A stretch of DNA of 64,000 bases from Chryseobacterium sp. (GCA_031286615.1 JAITUA010000003.1:186001-250000); one strand, 5' to 3'; positions 25,899 through 35,870 are shown, counted from the first letter of the stretch. Translations and numbers: made by a program. Notes: a model not told the origin generated them from the letters alone.

Positions 25899-28800
25899 AT
25901 GAAGAAAATTCTTTCGCTGTTCATGGTTTTGAACGCGGTACTTCTATTTTCGCAGAAAAAGATTTCTGAAGAAAATTCCTATTATTTTTATGAAAACAAG
26001 GGTCAGATTATTGATCAAGACGGAAAAGAAAATAAAAATGTAAAATATCTTTTCCATTCTAATGGTCTGAATGTACAGCTGCGTTCTAATGGATTTTCTT
26101 ATGATGTATATCAGGTAGAAAAAACAAGTACACCAGATAATCCTAAAACCCCAAAATCTTATGATCAAAAAGAGGAAAGGGTTAAATATAAATATCATAG
26201 AATAGATATAGACTTGGTTAATTCTAATATCAATTCTGAAATAATTCCTGAAGAAAAGTCTCCTGATTATGATAACTTTTATAATATTCCCGGAAAACCG
26301 GCCGGGATCTTAAATGTATATCGTTTTAAAAAGATTACTTATAAGAATATCTACAATAATATTGATCTTGTTTTCTTTAAACCAAAAGACACTCTGAAAC
26401 CTGTTGAATATAACTTTATTGTAAGACCCGGCGGAAAAATTTCAGATATAAAAATGAAATTCAACGGAGCAGAGACATCACTAAAAAATAAAAAAATTGT
26501 GATGAAACTTCGTTTTGGAGATATGTATGAAAATATTCCTCTTTCCTGGATTACAGATGGAAAATCTAAGCAAGAAACCACGATCAATTATAAATATATT
26601 GATGAAAATACTTATGGTTTTGCCGGGACACAGGATTCATTCACCAAAACTTTAATTATTGATCCTGTACCTACTCCCTTATGGATTAAAAATCATCCAA
26701 ACTGGGTATGGCAATCCAATACCTATTATAGAGTATTGGCCAATTCTAATCAGGAAGTTTATACTGGGTTTACTACTATTGCGAGATATAATATTGCTAC
26801 CAGCACTTACACAATAATGGATTCCAACTCTCAGAATTATGGTTATATCTGTAAATTTGATCCGGCAGGAAATAAAATATGGGGTGTCTTTTTAGGAAAT
26901 CATCAATTCAATTATGGAGGGGATGAAACCAATCTTCTGAAGGATATTACCATTAATAATAACAATGAAATATATGCTATTGGCCAGGCAAGAGATTCTC
27001 AGGGAGGTACAAACAATATAACAACTCCCGGTGCTCATAAAGAACATACGAATTACCAAGGACAATGGATGGGATATGACATTGATTCTTTCATCATGAA
27101 ATTTAATGATAATGGGGTAAGAATATGGGGAACCTATTTTGGAGGAGATGAATTTGACACAGCAAATTCTATTGTATTAGATTCAAACCAGAACTTAATT
27201 ATCGGGGGACTTTCCACCGGAAACAATGGGATTGTAACACCTAATGGAAATATCCAAAATAATCCTAATATTTATAATGGAGTTTCTTTTATCGCAAAGT
27301 TTTCTCCGAATGGTCAACAAATGTATGGCTCCTATTTTTTTTTAAAAGAGTCGGGAATTAAAAAAATTGACAGAGACAGTAATAATAACATCTATTTAGC
27401 CGGTGATGTTTATCAGGGATATAATATTACCGGAAATGGAACAGCCGGTACTCATCAGCAAACTTTGATAGGAGAAAGCAATGCATTTCTAGCCAAACTA
27501 GACAGTAATTTTCAATTTTTGTGGGGAACCTATTATGGTGGTAGAAACGCGTATGGTATTCAGCACAATTATAATGAAGGAAGAACAACAGTAGGAGATT
27601 TAAAAGTTGACAAAGACAACAATATAGTTTTATTGGGAAATACTGATGCTAATGAAAGAATATCAACTTCAGGAACGCATCAGCCAATACGCACATCTAA
27701 TCTTGGTAATGATATCTTTTTAACAAAATTCAATCCGGCAGGAAATCAAATTTGGGGAACTTATTTCGGGGCAACAACAAGCAATGCTGTAAATGATGAT
27801 CAGGCCTTCGGACTTTCCGTAGATGACAATAATAGTCTTATATTTTCAGGGCAGACATCAAATGCAGTTCAGATAGCAACTCCAAATGGTTATATGCCTG
27901 ACAATAATAATGGTTATCGTTCAGGTTTTTTTACTAAATTTAATCCGGCAGGTAATCAGGTTTGGGGAACTTATTTTTATTCATCCGTTCATTCCATCTA
28001 TGCAAAAAGTAATAATATATATACCTTAGGAGGAACCCAGGTTAATAATAATTTTGCTAAATTTTATGATTGTGCTGCAGGAATATCTGTCACATCAAAC
28101 TCTCCGGTTTGTATCAATTCAACTGTTCAGCTCAACGCTACAGGAGGAACAACTTACAACTGGACTGGACCTAATGGCTTTACATCAAACCAGCAGAACC
28201 CAACAATACCGAATGCAACAACAGCCCACGCCGGTACGTATACATGCCATGTTTCAGGGTCGGGAGCCTGTGATGGAACTTTTACCGTAAACGTTGTTGT
28301 GGGTGATAATATTGCCCCTATTCCAAGCGTTCCTGCTCTGGCAGACATTACAGGAGACTGCCATACCACAATTACCAATTTCCCTGTTGCTACAGATAAC
28401 TGTGCAGGTACAGTTACTGCAACAACTACAGATCCTTTATCTTATTCAACCCCTGGAACCTATGTCATCCATTGGACTTATAATGACGGAAATGGAAATA
28501 CAGTTACTCAAAATCAGAATGTAATTGTATCATCTCCGGCTCTTCCAACAACTGCCAATTCCCAACAAACCTTCTGCGCTACCAGCAACCCAAAGATTTC
28601 TGACATTCAGATCACAGGCCAAAACATCAAATGGTATGATGCTGCAGGAAATATTTTACCAACAACAGCTTCACTTACTAATGGACAGACTTATCATGCT
28701 TCTCAAACCATTAATGGATGTGAAAGTAATAAAACCGCCATTCAGGTAACAGTAAACAGCACACCTAAACCTACTGCAAATATTAATCAGGATTTCTGTG

Positions 28801-29924
28801 CTTCTGCAAATCCTACACTAGAAAAGCTTGTTGTAACAGGAACTGCTCTTAAATTTTATAATGCTGCAGGAAATATGATCCCAATGGCAACTGCTTTGGT
28901 AAATGGACAAATCTATTATGTAACGCAAACTTTAAATAATTGTGAATCTGAAAAACTGGCGATAACAGTAACCCTTTCTACAGATAATGTTCCCGCAAAA
29001 GATATTACACAGGTACTATGTAATTCTACTACAGCAAATTCAATGACTGTCAATCTTCATTCTTATGAAGCCAGTATTATTAATAACCCAACTGGTTATA
29101 TTTTCACCTACACTGATACCGCAGGAAATCCTATTGCCAATCCTTCAGCTTATGTGTTAAATGTTGGAACAACACTTATTCACGTAAGAGTTGCAACGCC
29201 TGACGGATGTTTTAAAGTAATCAGATTAAGCCTTACTCTAAATCCTAAACCTTTTGTTCAGCTTCCTGATAAGCTTGATTTTTGTGAAGGAAAGTCTGTT
29301 GTTCTGGATGCCGGATCAGGATTTAAGTCTTATGAATGGAATACTGGTGCAACTACGCAAACAATCACTGTAACGACTCCAGGAACATACACTGTGAAAG
29401 TAACTAATGTCTTCGGATGTGAAAATACAAGTTCCACTCAGGTAAGTTACTCTGTTTTGGCTCATATTGTTTCTGTGAATATTACGAATAATACTGCCAC
29501 AGTTACTCTTTCTCAGAGTGGAAATTATGAGTTTTCTTTAAACAATTTCACATGGCAGGATTCCAATATCTTCACTAACCTGAATATGGGTGAATATATC
29601 GTTTATGTACGAACTAAATCCGGATGTATCATCGGGCAGAAAAACTTCTCGATATTCAATATTCCCAATGCAATCAGTCCTAATGGTGACGGAATCAATG
29701 ATACGTGGAAAATTGCAGGATTGGAAAATTATCCGGGAACAGAGATTTATTTATATGACAGAAAAGGAGTGATAATCTATAAAGAGATCATTAAAAAGAA
29801 ACCTTTCCAATGGGACGGGAAATATGATTCTCATCCTATTTCTACTGGAAATTACTGGTATACGATCAAAGTTTCTGACGGAAGAATCTACAATGGATGG
29901 CTTCTGATTAAAAACAGAGAGTAA
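25899..29924 (+). CDS. Giant T9SS type B surface protein with beta-propeller and Ig-like domains
   Basis: 1341 aa from MKKILSLFMVLNAVLLFSQ (ATG 25899), a clean signal peptide. Domains in order: a DUF7948-like N-terminal region (about 20-255, FYENKGQIIDQDG); SBBP-type beta-propeller repeats (about 260-715; the WGTYFGG/WGTYYGG motif recurs with FNPAGNQIWGTY); an Ig-like domain (about 724-800); an HYR-like domain (about 800-877); two tandem Ig-like modules (about 880-1028) sharing the QxFC...NP pattern; and a further Ig-like module. The last 88 residues (NAISPNGDGINDTW to the end) are the gliding-motility-associated type B sorting domain. It is secreted by the type IX system and probably surface-bound; its ligand is unknown. 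Confidence 0.93.
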   Translation: MKKILSLFMVLNAVLLFSQKKISEENSYYFYENKGQIIDQDGKENKNVKYLFHSNGLNVQLRSNGFSYDVYQVEKTSTPDNPKTPKSYDQKEERVKYKYHRIDIDLVNSNINSEIIPEEKSPDYDNFYNIPGKPAGILNVYRFKKITYKNIYNNIDLVFFKPKDTLKPVEYNFIVRPGGKISDIKMKFNGAETSLKNKKIVMKLRFGDMYENIPLSWITDGKSKQETTINYKYIDENTYGFAGTQDSFTKTLIIDPVPTPLWIKNHPNWVWQSNTYYRVLANSNQEVYTGFTTIARYNIATSTYTIMDSNSQNYGYICKFDPAGNKIWGVFLGNHQFNYGGDETNLLKDITINNNNEIYAIGQARDSQGGTNNITTPGAHKEHTNYQGQWMGYDIDSFIMKFNDNGVRIWGTYFGGDEFDTANSIVLDSNQNLIIGGLSTGNNGIVTPNGNIQNNPNIYNGVSFIAKFSPNGQQMYGSYFFLKESGIKKIDRDSNNNIYLAGDVYQGYNITGNGTAGTHQQTLIGESNAFLAKLDSNFQFLWGTYYGGRNAYGIQHNYNEGRTTVGDLKVDKDNNIVLLGNTDANERISTSGTHQPIRTSNLGNDIFLTKFNPAGNQIWGTYFGATTSNAVNDDQAFGLSVDDNNSLIFSGQTSNAVQIATPNGYMPDNNNGYRSGFFTKFNPAGNQVWGTYFYSSVHSIYAKSNNIYTLGGTQVNNNFAKFYDCAAGISVTSNSPVCINSTVQLNATGGTTYNWTGPNGFTSNQQNPTIPNATTAHAGTYTCHVSGSGACDGTFTVNVVVGDNIAPIPSVPALADITGDCHTTITNFPVATDNCAGTVTATTTDPLSYSTPGTYVIHWTYNDGNGNTVTQNQNVIVSSPALPTTANSQQTFCATSNPKISDIQITGQNIKWYDAAGNILPTTASLTNGQTYHASQTINGCESNKTAIQVTVNSTPKPTANINQDFCASANPTLEKLVVTGTALKFYNAAGNMIPMATALVNGQIYYVTQTLNNCESEKLAITVTLSTDNVPAKDITQVLCNSTTANSMTVNLHSYEASIINNPTGYIFTYTDTAGNPIANPSAYVLNVGTTLIHVRVATPDGCFKVIRLSLTLNPKPFVQLPDKLDFCEGKSVVLDAGSGFKSYEWNTGATTQTITVTTPGTYTVKVTNVFGCENTSSTQVSYSVLAHIVSVNITNNTATVTLSQSGNYEFSLNNFTWQDSNIFTNLNMGEYIVYVRTKSGCIIGQKNFSIFNIPNAISPNGDGINDTWKIAGLENYPGTEIYLYDRKGVIIYKEIIKKKPFQWDGKYDSHPISTGNYWYTIKVSDGRIYNGWLLIKNRE

Positions 29925-29925
29925 C

Positions 29926-29957
29926 AAAAAACGAGCAGAAATTTCTGCTCGTTTTTT
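29926..29957. terminator. Bidirectional terminator
   Basis: A perfect palindrome, AAAAAACGAGCAGAAA / TTTCTGCTCGTTTTTT, between two converging genes. Confidence 0.85.
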
Positions 29958-29960
29958 ATT

Positions 29961-30785
29961 TTATAATAATTTGATCTTATCTTCCATAATATCGATGATC
30001 TTATCTTTATAAAGTCCTCCGATTGCTTTTTTGAAGTTTTTCTTACTCATCTGAAGTTCATCTTTGATCTCTTCAGGAGAAGATTTATCAGATACATACA
30101 AAAGTCCGTAGTTCTCTTCCAGTCTGTTAAGAATCTTCTGTTTGAACTCATCGATATTTTCAAAACCATCCGGTTGCAGGGAAACATCTATTTTTCCGTC
30201 TTCACGAATCATTTTAATATATCCTTTTTCTTCAGACAGCGGATACAGTTTTTTGAAAACATCGGAAGCATATATCAAACCTATGTATTGTTTATTGATA
30301 ACCACGTTCCAGCCCAGTTCACTTTCGTTCATCATAAGCAGATCCACTTTGTCTCCTTTCTGAAACGGAAGATCATCATATTGTGGGTTTCTCTTGAACT
30401 TTGTTGTCCCCGTAATCAGCTCCATATCTTCATCTACATAGATATAAACCAAATATCTTTTTCCTTCGATAATTTTGGTTTTCTGCTGTTTGTAAGGGAT
30501 AAATAAATCCTTGATGATTCCCCAATCCATAAAAGCTCCACTAGGAAGACTCTGTACGCAGCTCATCACCGCAAACTCCCCTACTTCAGCCAACGGAATT
30601 TCGGTAGTTGCCTTTAATTTATCGTCATCCTGGTATACAAAAACTTCAACTTCATCGCCGGTTTCTTTTTCATCCTGAATAAAGATTTTAGGCAGAAAAG
30701 CTTTTTCTCCGGATTCGTCTACAAGGATCCATCCTGAATTAATTTGTTCTGAAATTGTTAAAGTTTGAGTTTTTCCGAGTTGCAT
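29961..30785 (-). CDS. cvfB: CvfB-type S1 RNA-binding protein
   Basis: 274 aa. Members of this family have three S1-like OB folds and a C-terminal winged helix. Here the pieces GWILVDESGEKAFLPK, AFMDWGIIKDLFIPYKQQ and GWNVVINKQYIGLIYASDVF mark the OB folds, and SSPEEIKDELQMSKKNFKKAIGGLYK marks the winged helix (about 232-274). CvfB affects virulence-factor expression in Staphylococcus; in flavobacteria its RNA targets are unknown. A promoter TTG-N17-TACCTTTG lies just upstream (30805-30832, minus strand). Confidence 0.9.
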   Translation of the reverse strand: MQLGKTQTLTISEQINSGWILVDESGEKAFLPKIFIQDEKETGDEVEVFVYQDDDKLKATTEIPLAEVGEFAVMSCVQSLPSGAFMDWGIIKDLFIPYKQQKTKIIEGKRYLVYIYVDEDMELITGTTKFKRNPQYDDLPFQKGDKVDLLMMNESELGWNVVINKQYIGLIYASDVFKKLYPLSEEKGYIKMIREDGKIDVSLQPDGFENIDEFKQKILNRLEENYGLLYVSDKSSPEEIKDELQMSKKNFKKAIGGLYKDKIIDIMEDKIKLL

Positions 30786-30804
30786 TGATGATAAAATTAG
30801 CTGA

Positions 30805-30832
30805 CAAAGGTACGGAAATTTGAAGATGCCAA
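30805..30832 (-). promoter_or_regulatory. Promoter of cvfB
   Basis: Minus strand: TTG (30830-30832), 17 nt, TACCTTTG (30805-30812), 20 nt before the ATG. Confidence 0.55.
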
Positions 30833-30922
30833 CCTAGTCAATCCCATTATAATCTTTTAATGACTCATTTTTGACCTTTTATAAAGCTTGTAAAACCCGT
30901 ACATTTGAATAAAAAACGAAAC

Positions 30923-31369
30923 ATGAAAAAATATTTCATCCTGTCTCTGCTTCTTTCCGCTATCTTTTCAAAAGCTCAGCTACTGGAGAAAACAGCATTA
31001 AATGTTTCTTACCGATATACCGGAAGAAATGTTCTGCAGGCAGGATTGGAATATAGATTCGGAAGCAGCTATGATGGTTCTATTATCCTAGGCCCTTCTT
31101 TACTTTATACCCATGTTAATGATACAGATAAATTTATTCCGGAGATGAATGTCAACCTTCTTCGTGCCGGACTTTTGATTGGAGTATCCGGTAATCCCTA
31201 TTCTTTAGAACCGAGAATAGGTGTCTCATTATTTAATGCAATATTTCTCAATACCGGATATGCTTTTCCTATTCATAAAGAAAAATATTTTAGAGGAGCA
31301 ACCTTTGGAATACAGTTCAATATTGCACCGAAACATTCTAAGTTTTACGACAATCTGAAAATTATGTAA
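30923..31369 (+). CDS. Hypothetical outer-membrane beta-barrel-like protein
   Basis: 148 aa from MKKYFILSLLLSAIFSKAQ (ATG 30923), a signal peptide. The mature chain alternates hydrophobic and polar residues in strands (LNVSYRYTGRN, LQAGLEYRFGSSY, LRAGLLIGVSG, YFRGATFGIQFNI) as in small beta-barrels or periplasmic beta proteins. No family is recognised. The frame can be opened at a TTG at 30905, but that codon lies inside the -7 box TACATTTG (30900-30907), so the ATG is the start. Confidence 0.75.
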   Translation: MKKYFILSLLLSAIFSKAQLLEKTALNVSYRYTGRNVLQAGLEYRFGSSYDGSIILGPSLLYTHVNDTDKFIPEMNVNLLRAGLLIGVSGNPYSLEPRIGVSLFNAIFLNTGYAFPIHKEKYFRGATFGIQFNIAPKHSKFYDNLKIM

Positions 31370-31401
31370 AAATACATAAGTCATTAATGACATTATTATA
31401 A

Positions 31402-31428
31402 AAAAAACGGACTAAAGGTCCGTTTTTT
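31402..31428. terminator. Bidirectional terminator
   Basis: AAAAAACGGAC / GTCCGTTTTTT with a 5-nt loop, between converging genes. Confidence 0.8.
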
Positions 31429-31436
31429 ATTGAATA

Positions 31437-32291
31437 TTATAAATTTGAAATATAATCCATCAGTTCCCGCTTACTGCTTTCAAAATCAAATGCATCATAC
31501 ACCATAAAATATCTGTTTTTATCAGCGCAATTGCGGTACATAGATTTTGCCAATGCCAATTTTTTATTATCAAAACTGATAGCTTTCACCAGATCTCTTA
31601 TTTGTGCGGAAGTAAACATAGAAGTACGCATCTGCTGATTGATCATCGTTATTTTACCATCATCAAACTTCTCATCCCTCATCATCATATCAAAAAACTG
31701 ACGGAAAGAATGAGTATCCATTACATTACCCTGATTATATCCGTCACCTGAGTGATTTCCGTAAGAATTGTTCCATACATCATTCCAGTCATTAAAGCCA
31801 TATTGGCCCTGAACGGGATAGGAATCCAAGAGATATAAACCTTCGTTGGTAAAAAAGTCCAATACCATTCTGTTGTTATTGCGAAGCATGAGAGTAGTTC
31901 TGTAAATCAGAAAACCATTTTCGTAGATTGAAATTGGCATTCTCCCTGATGACAGATCAAAAAACCTGTATTTTCCAGAACCATTTGCCATCATTTGATC
32001 TCCAACCTCAACGGTAAAAAAGCCTTGTTCAGGAATTCTCAGAAAAACTTCCGCATAGCCGTAATTTCTGTTCCATTGATAATTTGGACGGGTATTTCTG
32101 TTTCCCTGAGGAATATTATTGTTTCCGGATCTGGACTGGTCGAAAGCTTTACTTCTTTCATTGAAGCTTTTCGGAGCTTTCATTTCTGTAGTGGAAGCTT
32201 CATTCTTTAATAATTCTCCTGCCTTTCCTGCTTCCTGAGCAAAAGTGCTCATCCCTACTAAAAGCATCCCGCTGATAAAAATCTTTTTCAT
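31437..32291 (-). CDS. DUF4476-domain secreted protein
   Basis: 284 aa with a signal peptide (MKKIFISGMLLVGMSTFAQ). A polar, Asn-rich linker follows (about 45-75). A beta-sandwich-like part comes next (FLRIPEQGFFTVEVGDQMM), then the DUF4476 helical domain at the C-terminus (about 195-284; FRQFFDMMMRDEKFDDGK, SAQIRDLVKAISFDNKKLALAKSMY). DUF4476 proteins are exported in Bacteroidota and their role is unknown. It is monocistronic. Confidence 0.85.
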   Translation of the reverse strand: MKKIFISGMLLVGMSTFAQEAGKAGELLKNEASTTEMKAPKSFNERSKAFDQSRSGNNNIPQGNRNTRPNYQWNRNYGYAEVFLRIPEQGFFTVEVGDQMMANGSGKYRFFDLSSGRMPISIYENGFLIYRTTLMLRNNNRMVLDFFTNEGLYLLDSYPVQGQYGFNDWNDVWNNSYGNHSGDGYNQGNVMDTHSFRQFFDMMMRDEKFDDGKITMINQQMRTSMFTSAQIRDLVKAISFDNKKLALAKSMYRNCADKNRYFMVYDAFDFESSKRELMDYISNL

Positions 32292-32343
32292 GCAGTAAAT
32301 TTTCAGAAATCAATCTCCATTTTCATGCCAAAAAACACATAAG

Positions 32344-32372
32344 AAAGGCTGTCTCAAAAAGAAACAGCCTTT
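32344..32372 (-). terminator. Terminator of lpdA
   Basis: AAAGGCTGT / ACAGCCTTT, extended inward by three more pairs, around a 5-nt loop. The T tract is modest (CTTTCTT). Confidence 0.55.
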
Positions 32373-32412
32373 AATTTTAAATATTTAAATGATTAAATCT
32401 TTTAATCAATTA

Positions 32413-33816
32413 TTACATATGGATTGGTCTTTTCCCTGTAGCATCCAATGCAGCTTCTTTAATTGCTTCTGCATATGTTGGGTGAGCATGAGAACTTCTT
32501 GCGATATCTTCAGCACTTGCACGGAATTCCATAGCAATTACCCCTTCAGCAATAAGGTCAGCAGCTCTTGCTCCGATGATATGCATTCCTAAAACTTCGT
32601 CTGTTTTTTCGTCTGCAATAATCTTAACAAGACCATCAACATCACCACTTGCACGGCTTCTACCTAATGCTCTCATTGGGAAAGAACCTACTTTGTAAGC
32701 TACTCCTTCTTCTTTCAGCTGCTCTTCAGTTTTACCAACTCCTGCAACTTCCGGCCAAGTATAAACAACACCAGGAATCAGGTTATAGTTGATGTGAGGT
32801 TTTTGTCCTGCCAATGTTTCAGCAACAAAAACTCCTTCTTCTTCAGCTTTGTGAGCAAGCATAGCCCCTTTGATAACGTCACCGATCGCATAGATATTAG
32901 CCACGTTAGTTTGCAGGTGGTCGTTTACTTTTACTCTTCCTCTTTCGTCAAGCTCTACGCCTGCTTTTTCAAGGCCAAGACCGTCTGTATAAGGTTTTCT
33001 TCCTACAGAAACTAAACAGTAGTCTCCTTCTACTACTACTTCTTCTCCTTTTTTATCTTTAGCGGTGATCTTTACAGTATCTCCGTTTCTTTCAACAGCA
33101 GAAACTGCAGTAGAAAGCATAAACTTCATTCCTTGTTTTTTAAGAACTTTAGTCAATTCTTTGCTTAAAGCCCCATCCATTCCAGGGATGATTTTATCCA
33201 TAAATTCCACAACTGTTACCTGAGCTCCTAATCTTAGGTATACAGAACCTAGTTCCAGACCAATAACACCTCCTCCGATTACAACTAAATGTTTAGGAAT
33301 TTCTTTAAGGTTTAAAGCTTCCGTAGAAGTAATTACTCTCTCTTTGTCTAAAGAAATGAAAGGCAATGCAGATGGTTTAGAACCTGTTGCAATGATTGTA
33401 TATTTAGATTCGATAGTTTCAGAAGAACCGTCGTTTTTTGTAACTTTAATCTGAGTGGCAGATTCGAAGCTTCCTAAGCCTTCAAAAACAGTAATTTTGT
33501 TTTTATTCATCAGGTAGCTGATTCCATCTGTATTTTGTTTGATCACTTCGTTTTTACGTTCGATCATTCTTGCGATATCTGCTTGTGGCTCATTGATGAT
33601 AATTCCGTGACCTGCAAAATTGTGTTTTGCATTTTCGAAATGTTCAGAGCTGTCAAGAAGCGCTTTTGACGGAATACATCCAACGTTAAGACAAGTTCCG
33701 CCTAAAGTTGAATATTTTTCAATAATTGCTGTTTTGAAACCTAATTGTGCTGCACGGATAGCAGCAACATAACCACCGGGACCAGAACCTATTACGGTAA
33801 CATCGAATTGACTCAT
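32413..33816 (-). CDS. lpdA: Dihydrolipoyl dehydrogenase (E3)
   Basis: 467 aa flavoprotein that reoxidises dihydrolipoyl groups of the pyruvate and 2-oxoglutarate dehydrogenase and glycine cleavage complexes. The FAD-binding loop GSGPGGYVAAIRAA, the redox pair GGTCLNVGCIPSK (Cys42, Cys47), the NAD-binding VIGGGVIGLELGSVY and the C-terminal His in HAHPTYAEAIKEA are all present. It has a full promoter (TTTG-N19-TAAATTTG) of its own, and no E1 or E2 genes are adjacent, so it probably serves several complexes. Confidence 0.97.
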   Translation of the reverse strand: MSQFDVTVIGSGPGGYVAAIRAAQLGFKTAIIEKYSTLGGTCLNVGCIPSKALLDSSEHFENAKHNFAGHGIIINEPQADIARMIERKNEVIKQNTDGISYLMNKNKITVFEGLGSFESATQIKVTKNDGSSETIESKYTIIATGSKPSALPFISLDKERVITSTEALNLKEIPKHLVVIGGGVIGLELGSVYLRLGAQVTVVEFMDKIIPGMDGALSKELTKVLKKQGMKFMLSTAVSAVERNGDTVKITAKDKKGEEVVVEGDYCLVSVGRKPYTDGLGLEKAGVELDERGRVKVNDHLQTNVANIYAIGDVIKGAMLAHKAEEEGVFVAETLAGQKPHINYNLIPGVVYTWPEVAGVGKTEEQLKEEGVAYKVGSFPMRALGRSRASGDVDGLVKIIADEKTDEVLGMHIIGARAADLIAEGVIAMEFRASAEDIARSSHAHPTYAEAIKEAALDATGKRPIHM

Positions 33817-33859
33817 GTTATTCTATGAATTTGTTTATTATTATCTATCTTAATTCTCA

Positions 33860-33890
33860 CAAATTTACATATAAATTACCAAGCACCAAA
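33860..33890 (-). promoter_or_regulatory. Promoter of lpdA
   Basis: Minus strand: TTTG (33887-33890), 19 nt, TAAATTTG (33860-33867), 43 nt before the ATG. Confidence 0.7.
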
Positions 33891-33946
33891 GTGAGTTTTA
33901 TCAATTTTAAAAATGATAATTATATGCTTTAGTTTTATGAAAAATG

Positions 33947-34333
33947 TTATTTTATGAATTTTATATTTTCCTCATTTCCCTCCTTCAGATAAATGGCTGT
34001 AAAGATCAGCGGTTTTTCTGCTGAGGCATTATCAAAATGAAGAATCGTAGTATTTTTAGGCTCATAGAAAGCATCTCCTTCACGAAGAAGAACACTTTTC
34101 TGCCCTTCTATCTGAAACAAAGCCTCACCGGACTTTATGATTCCTACTACAGGACATGGATGTACATGTTTGGGAGCTGCCAGTCCTGCTACCATTGTTA
34201 TTTCCTGAATTTCCGCCGATTTAACACCCTGATTAATAGCTGTTTTCAACAACTCTTTTCTGGAAATGGTTTTCTGCTGAGCCATCATTAGAGCAGAATT
34301 CAGCATCAAAATAACAATTATAAATGGTTTCAT
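33947..34333 (-). CDS. Exported cupin-domain protein
   Basis: 128 aa with a signal peptide (MKPFIIVILMLNSALMMAQQ) and a single cupin barrel. HVHPCPVVGIIKSGEALFQIEG is cupin motif 1 (two His of the metal site) and LREGDAFYEPKNTTILHF is motif 2. Periplasmic cupins of this type often bind a metal or small ligand; the substrate is unknown. No operon partner is evident. Confidence 0.85.
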   Translation of the reverse strand: MKPFIIVILMLNSALMMAQQKTISRKELLKTAINQGVKSAEIQEITMVAGLAAPKHVHPCPVVGIIKSGEALFQIEGQKSVLLREGDAFYEPKNTTILHFDNASAEKPLIFTAIYLKEGNEENIKFIK

Positions 34334-34379
34334 TGATTTGGCTTTAATTTTAAGACTTATTTTTATTAAGCATAAGCTA

Positions 34380-34724
34380 TTATACTGTCAGCTTTCCTTG
34401 TCCAAATGTACCCGTACTTTCAAAAAATGAACCTCCATATACATACCATTCAAGGCTTTCCAGATATTCTACTGCATTTTCAGGAGTTATCTGTGAACGA
34501 TCTTTTTTTGAAACAATTCCTTTATACCATCTTCCTGATTTGGAAAAACTTTCATATTCTACAAAATAATGAATCCATATTCTCTGACACAATTTGCATT
34601 GTTGAATAGAAACTTCTCCATATCTTCCGTTAGTATGATCTATACCTAGTTCTGAACTTCTAAATTCAGTATAATTGAAGTCTGGTTTTTCACAAGCGCA
34701 TCCTATTTTCGGGATTTTATTCAT
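34380..34724 (-). CDS. Hypothetical cysteine-motif protein
   Basis: 114 aa, cytosolic. A CAC near the N-terminus (IGCACEKPDF) and C-x2-C (QQCKLCQRIW) could together bind zinc. The rest is rich in aromatic residues (WIHYFVEYESFSKSGRWYKGIV). I do not recognise a family. It lies between the cupin and glycosyltransferase genes, with 65 bp before the latter. Confidence 0.65.
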   Translation of the reverse strand: MNKIPKIGCACEKPDFNYTEFRSSELGIDHTNGRYGEVSIQQCKLCQRIWIHYFVEYESFSKSGRWYKGIVSKKDRSQITPENAVEYLESLEWYVYGGSFFESTGTFGQGKLTV

Positions 34725-34790
34725 TACGATCTATTTTATCACCCCAAATCTAAGAAAATAAAACTCCATAAGACAAATAGTAAGGTCATA

Positions 34791-35870
34791 CTACTTCATG
34801 AGATCCAGCAATACTTCTTCATATTTATCCAAGATAATATTCTTGGAAAACCTTGATTTAATAGAGTTTCTTATGGCATCTCTATTATAATTATTCTGCA
34901 ATACTTTTACAAGCTGCTGGGCAAAACCATCATAGTTTTCAATATTGGAAACTTCACCATTTACATTATGCTGGATAATTTCATTGATTCCTCCGGGACA
35001 GTTGTTGGCCAGCGAATAAGTTCCACAGGCACCTGCTTCAAGGAGAACATTCGGGAATCCTTCATATCTTGAAGAAAGCACGAATAAATCCGCATATTTC
35101 AGGTATTGGTACGGATTATCCTGCCTGCCGTGAAAGATCACTTTTTTTAATCCTAAGAGTTCTTTGGTCTGGTATAAGAGCTCTTTATCTTTTCCATCAC
35201 CTAGAATATGAAGCATAATGTTTTCATTCTTCAGTCTGGAAAAAACCTTCAACAGATTATCAAACCCTTTTCTGGATGATAAATTACCAATAGCCACTAC
35301 ATTTTTATAATTGTATTTGAAGCATTCCGGTTTTAAAGACAGGGCCATTTTATCCTCAATAAAATCAAAGTCTACAGGATTATTGATCTTGACAATTTTT
35401 TTCTTTTTAATATTGAAATTATCAACAAGATCTTTCATCATATCATCACTCTGAGCAATAATTTTCTGATAGTTATTGTAAAAATTATAGAAAAATTTAA
35501 TTTCTTTACGGGTTACATGCTGGGTAACCACATTAGTTTCCCGGGCAATAAATTTGGTTCTGGGAAAAAGTTTAATAAACAGAGACAAATAAGCGTTTAC
35601 TTCTCCGAAACCTGAGAAAACAATATCAGGCTTTCTTCTGTAAATTTCACCTAAAATAGGCTTTAAAGAATGTCTTATTCTTTCAGTATTGATATCGATA
35701 ATTTCGACATCTTTTTTGAGAAAATTCAAATATCCACCTTGTTTACGTAACAGCAAAATCTTAGGTTCGAACCGATCTCTGGAGAGATGATTCGCTATAG
35801 TAGTAACAATCCTTTCTGCACCCCCGGTTTCTAAGTCCGGCAGAATAAATATGACAGATATTTTTTTCAT
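34791..35870 (-). CDS. Glycosyltransferase family 4 (GT-B fold)
   Basis: 359 aa. N-terminal Rossmann half: FILPDLETGGAERIVTTIANHL. C-terminal donor-binding half: VVAIGNLSSRKGFDNLLKVFSRL, LHILGDGKDKELL, FVLSSRYEGFPNVLLEAGACG, with the retaining E-x7-E pattern (EGFPNVLLEA). It would transfer a sugar from a nucleotide donor to an acceptor in capsule, lipopolysaccharide or glycoprotein assembly. It is solitary here, so the acceptor is unknown. Confidence 0.9.
   Translation of the reverse strand: MKKISVIFILPDLETGGAERIVTTIANHLSRDRFEPKILLLRKQGGYLNFLKKDVEIIDINTERIRHSLKPILGEIYRRKPDIVFSGFGEVNAYLSLFIKLFPRTKFIARETNVVTQHVTRKEIKFFYNFYNNYQKIIAQSDDMMKDLVDNFNIKKKKIVKINNPVDFDFIEDKMALSLKPECFKYNYKNVVAIGNLSSRKGFDNLLKVFSRLKNENIMLHILGDGKDKELLYQTKELLGLKKVIFHGRQDNPYQYLKYADLFVLSSRYEGFPNVLLEAGACGTYSLANNCPGGINEIIQHNVNGEVSNIENYDGFAQQLVKVLQNNYNRDAIRNSIKSRFSKNIILDKYEEVLLDLMK

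Noticed and set aside
30905-30922. TTG start for the beta-barrel-like gene
   Set aside because: The TTG is part of the -7 box TACATTTG; the ATG at 30923 begins a normal signal peptide.
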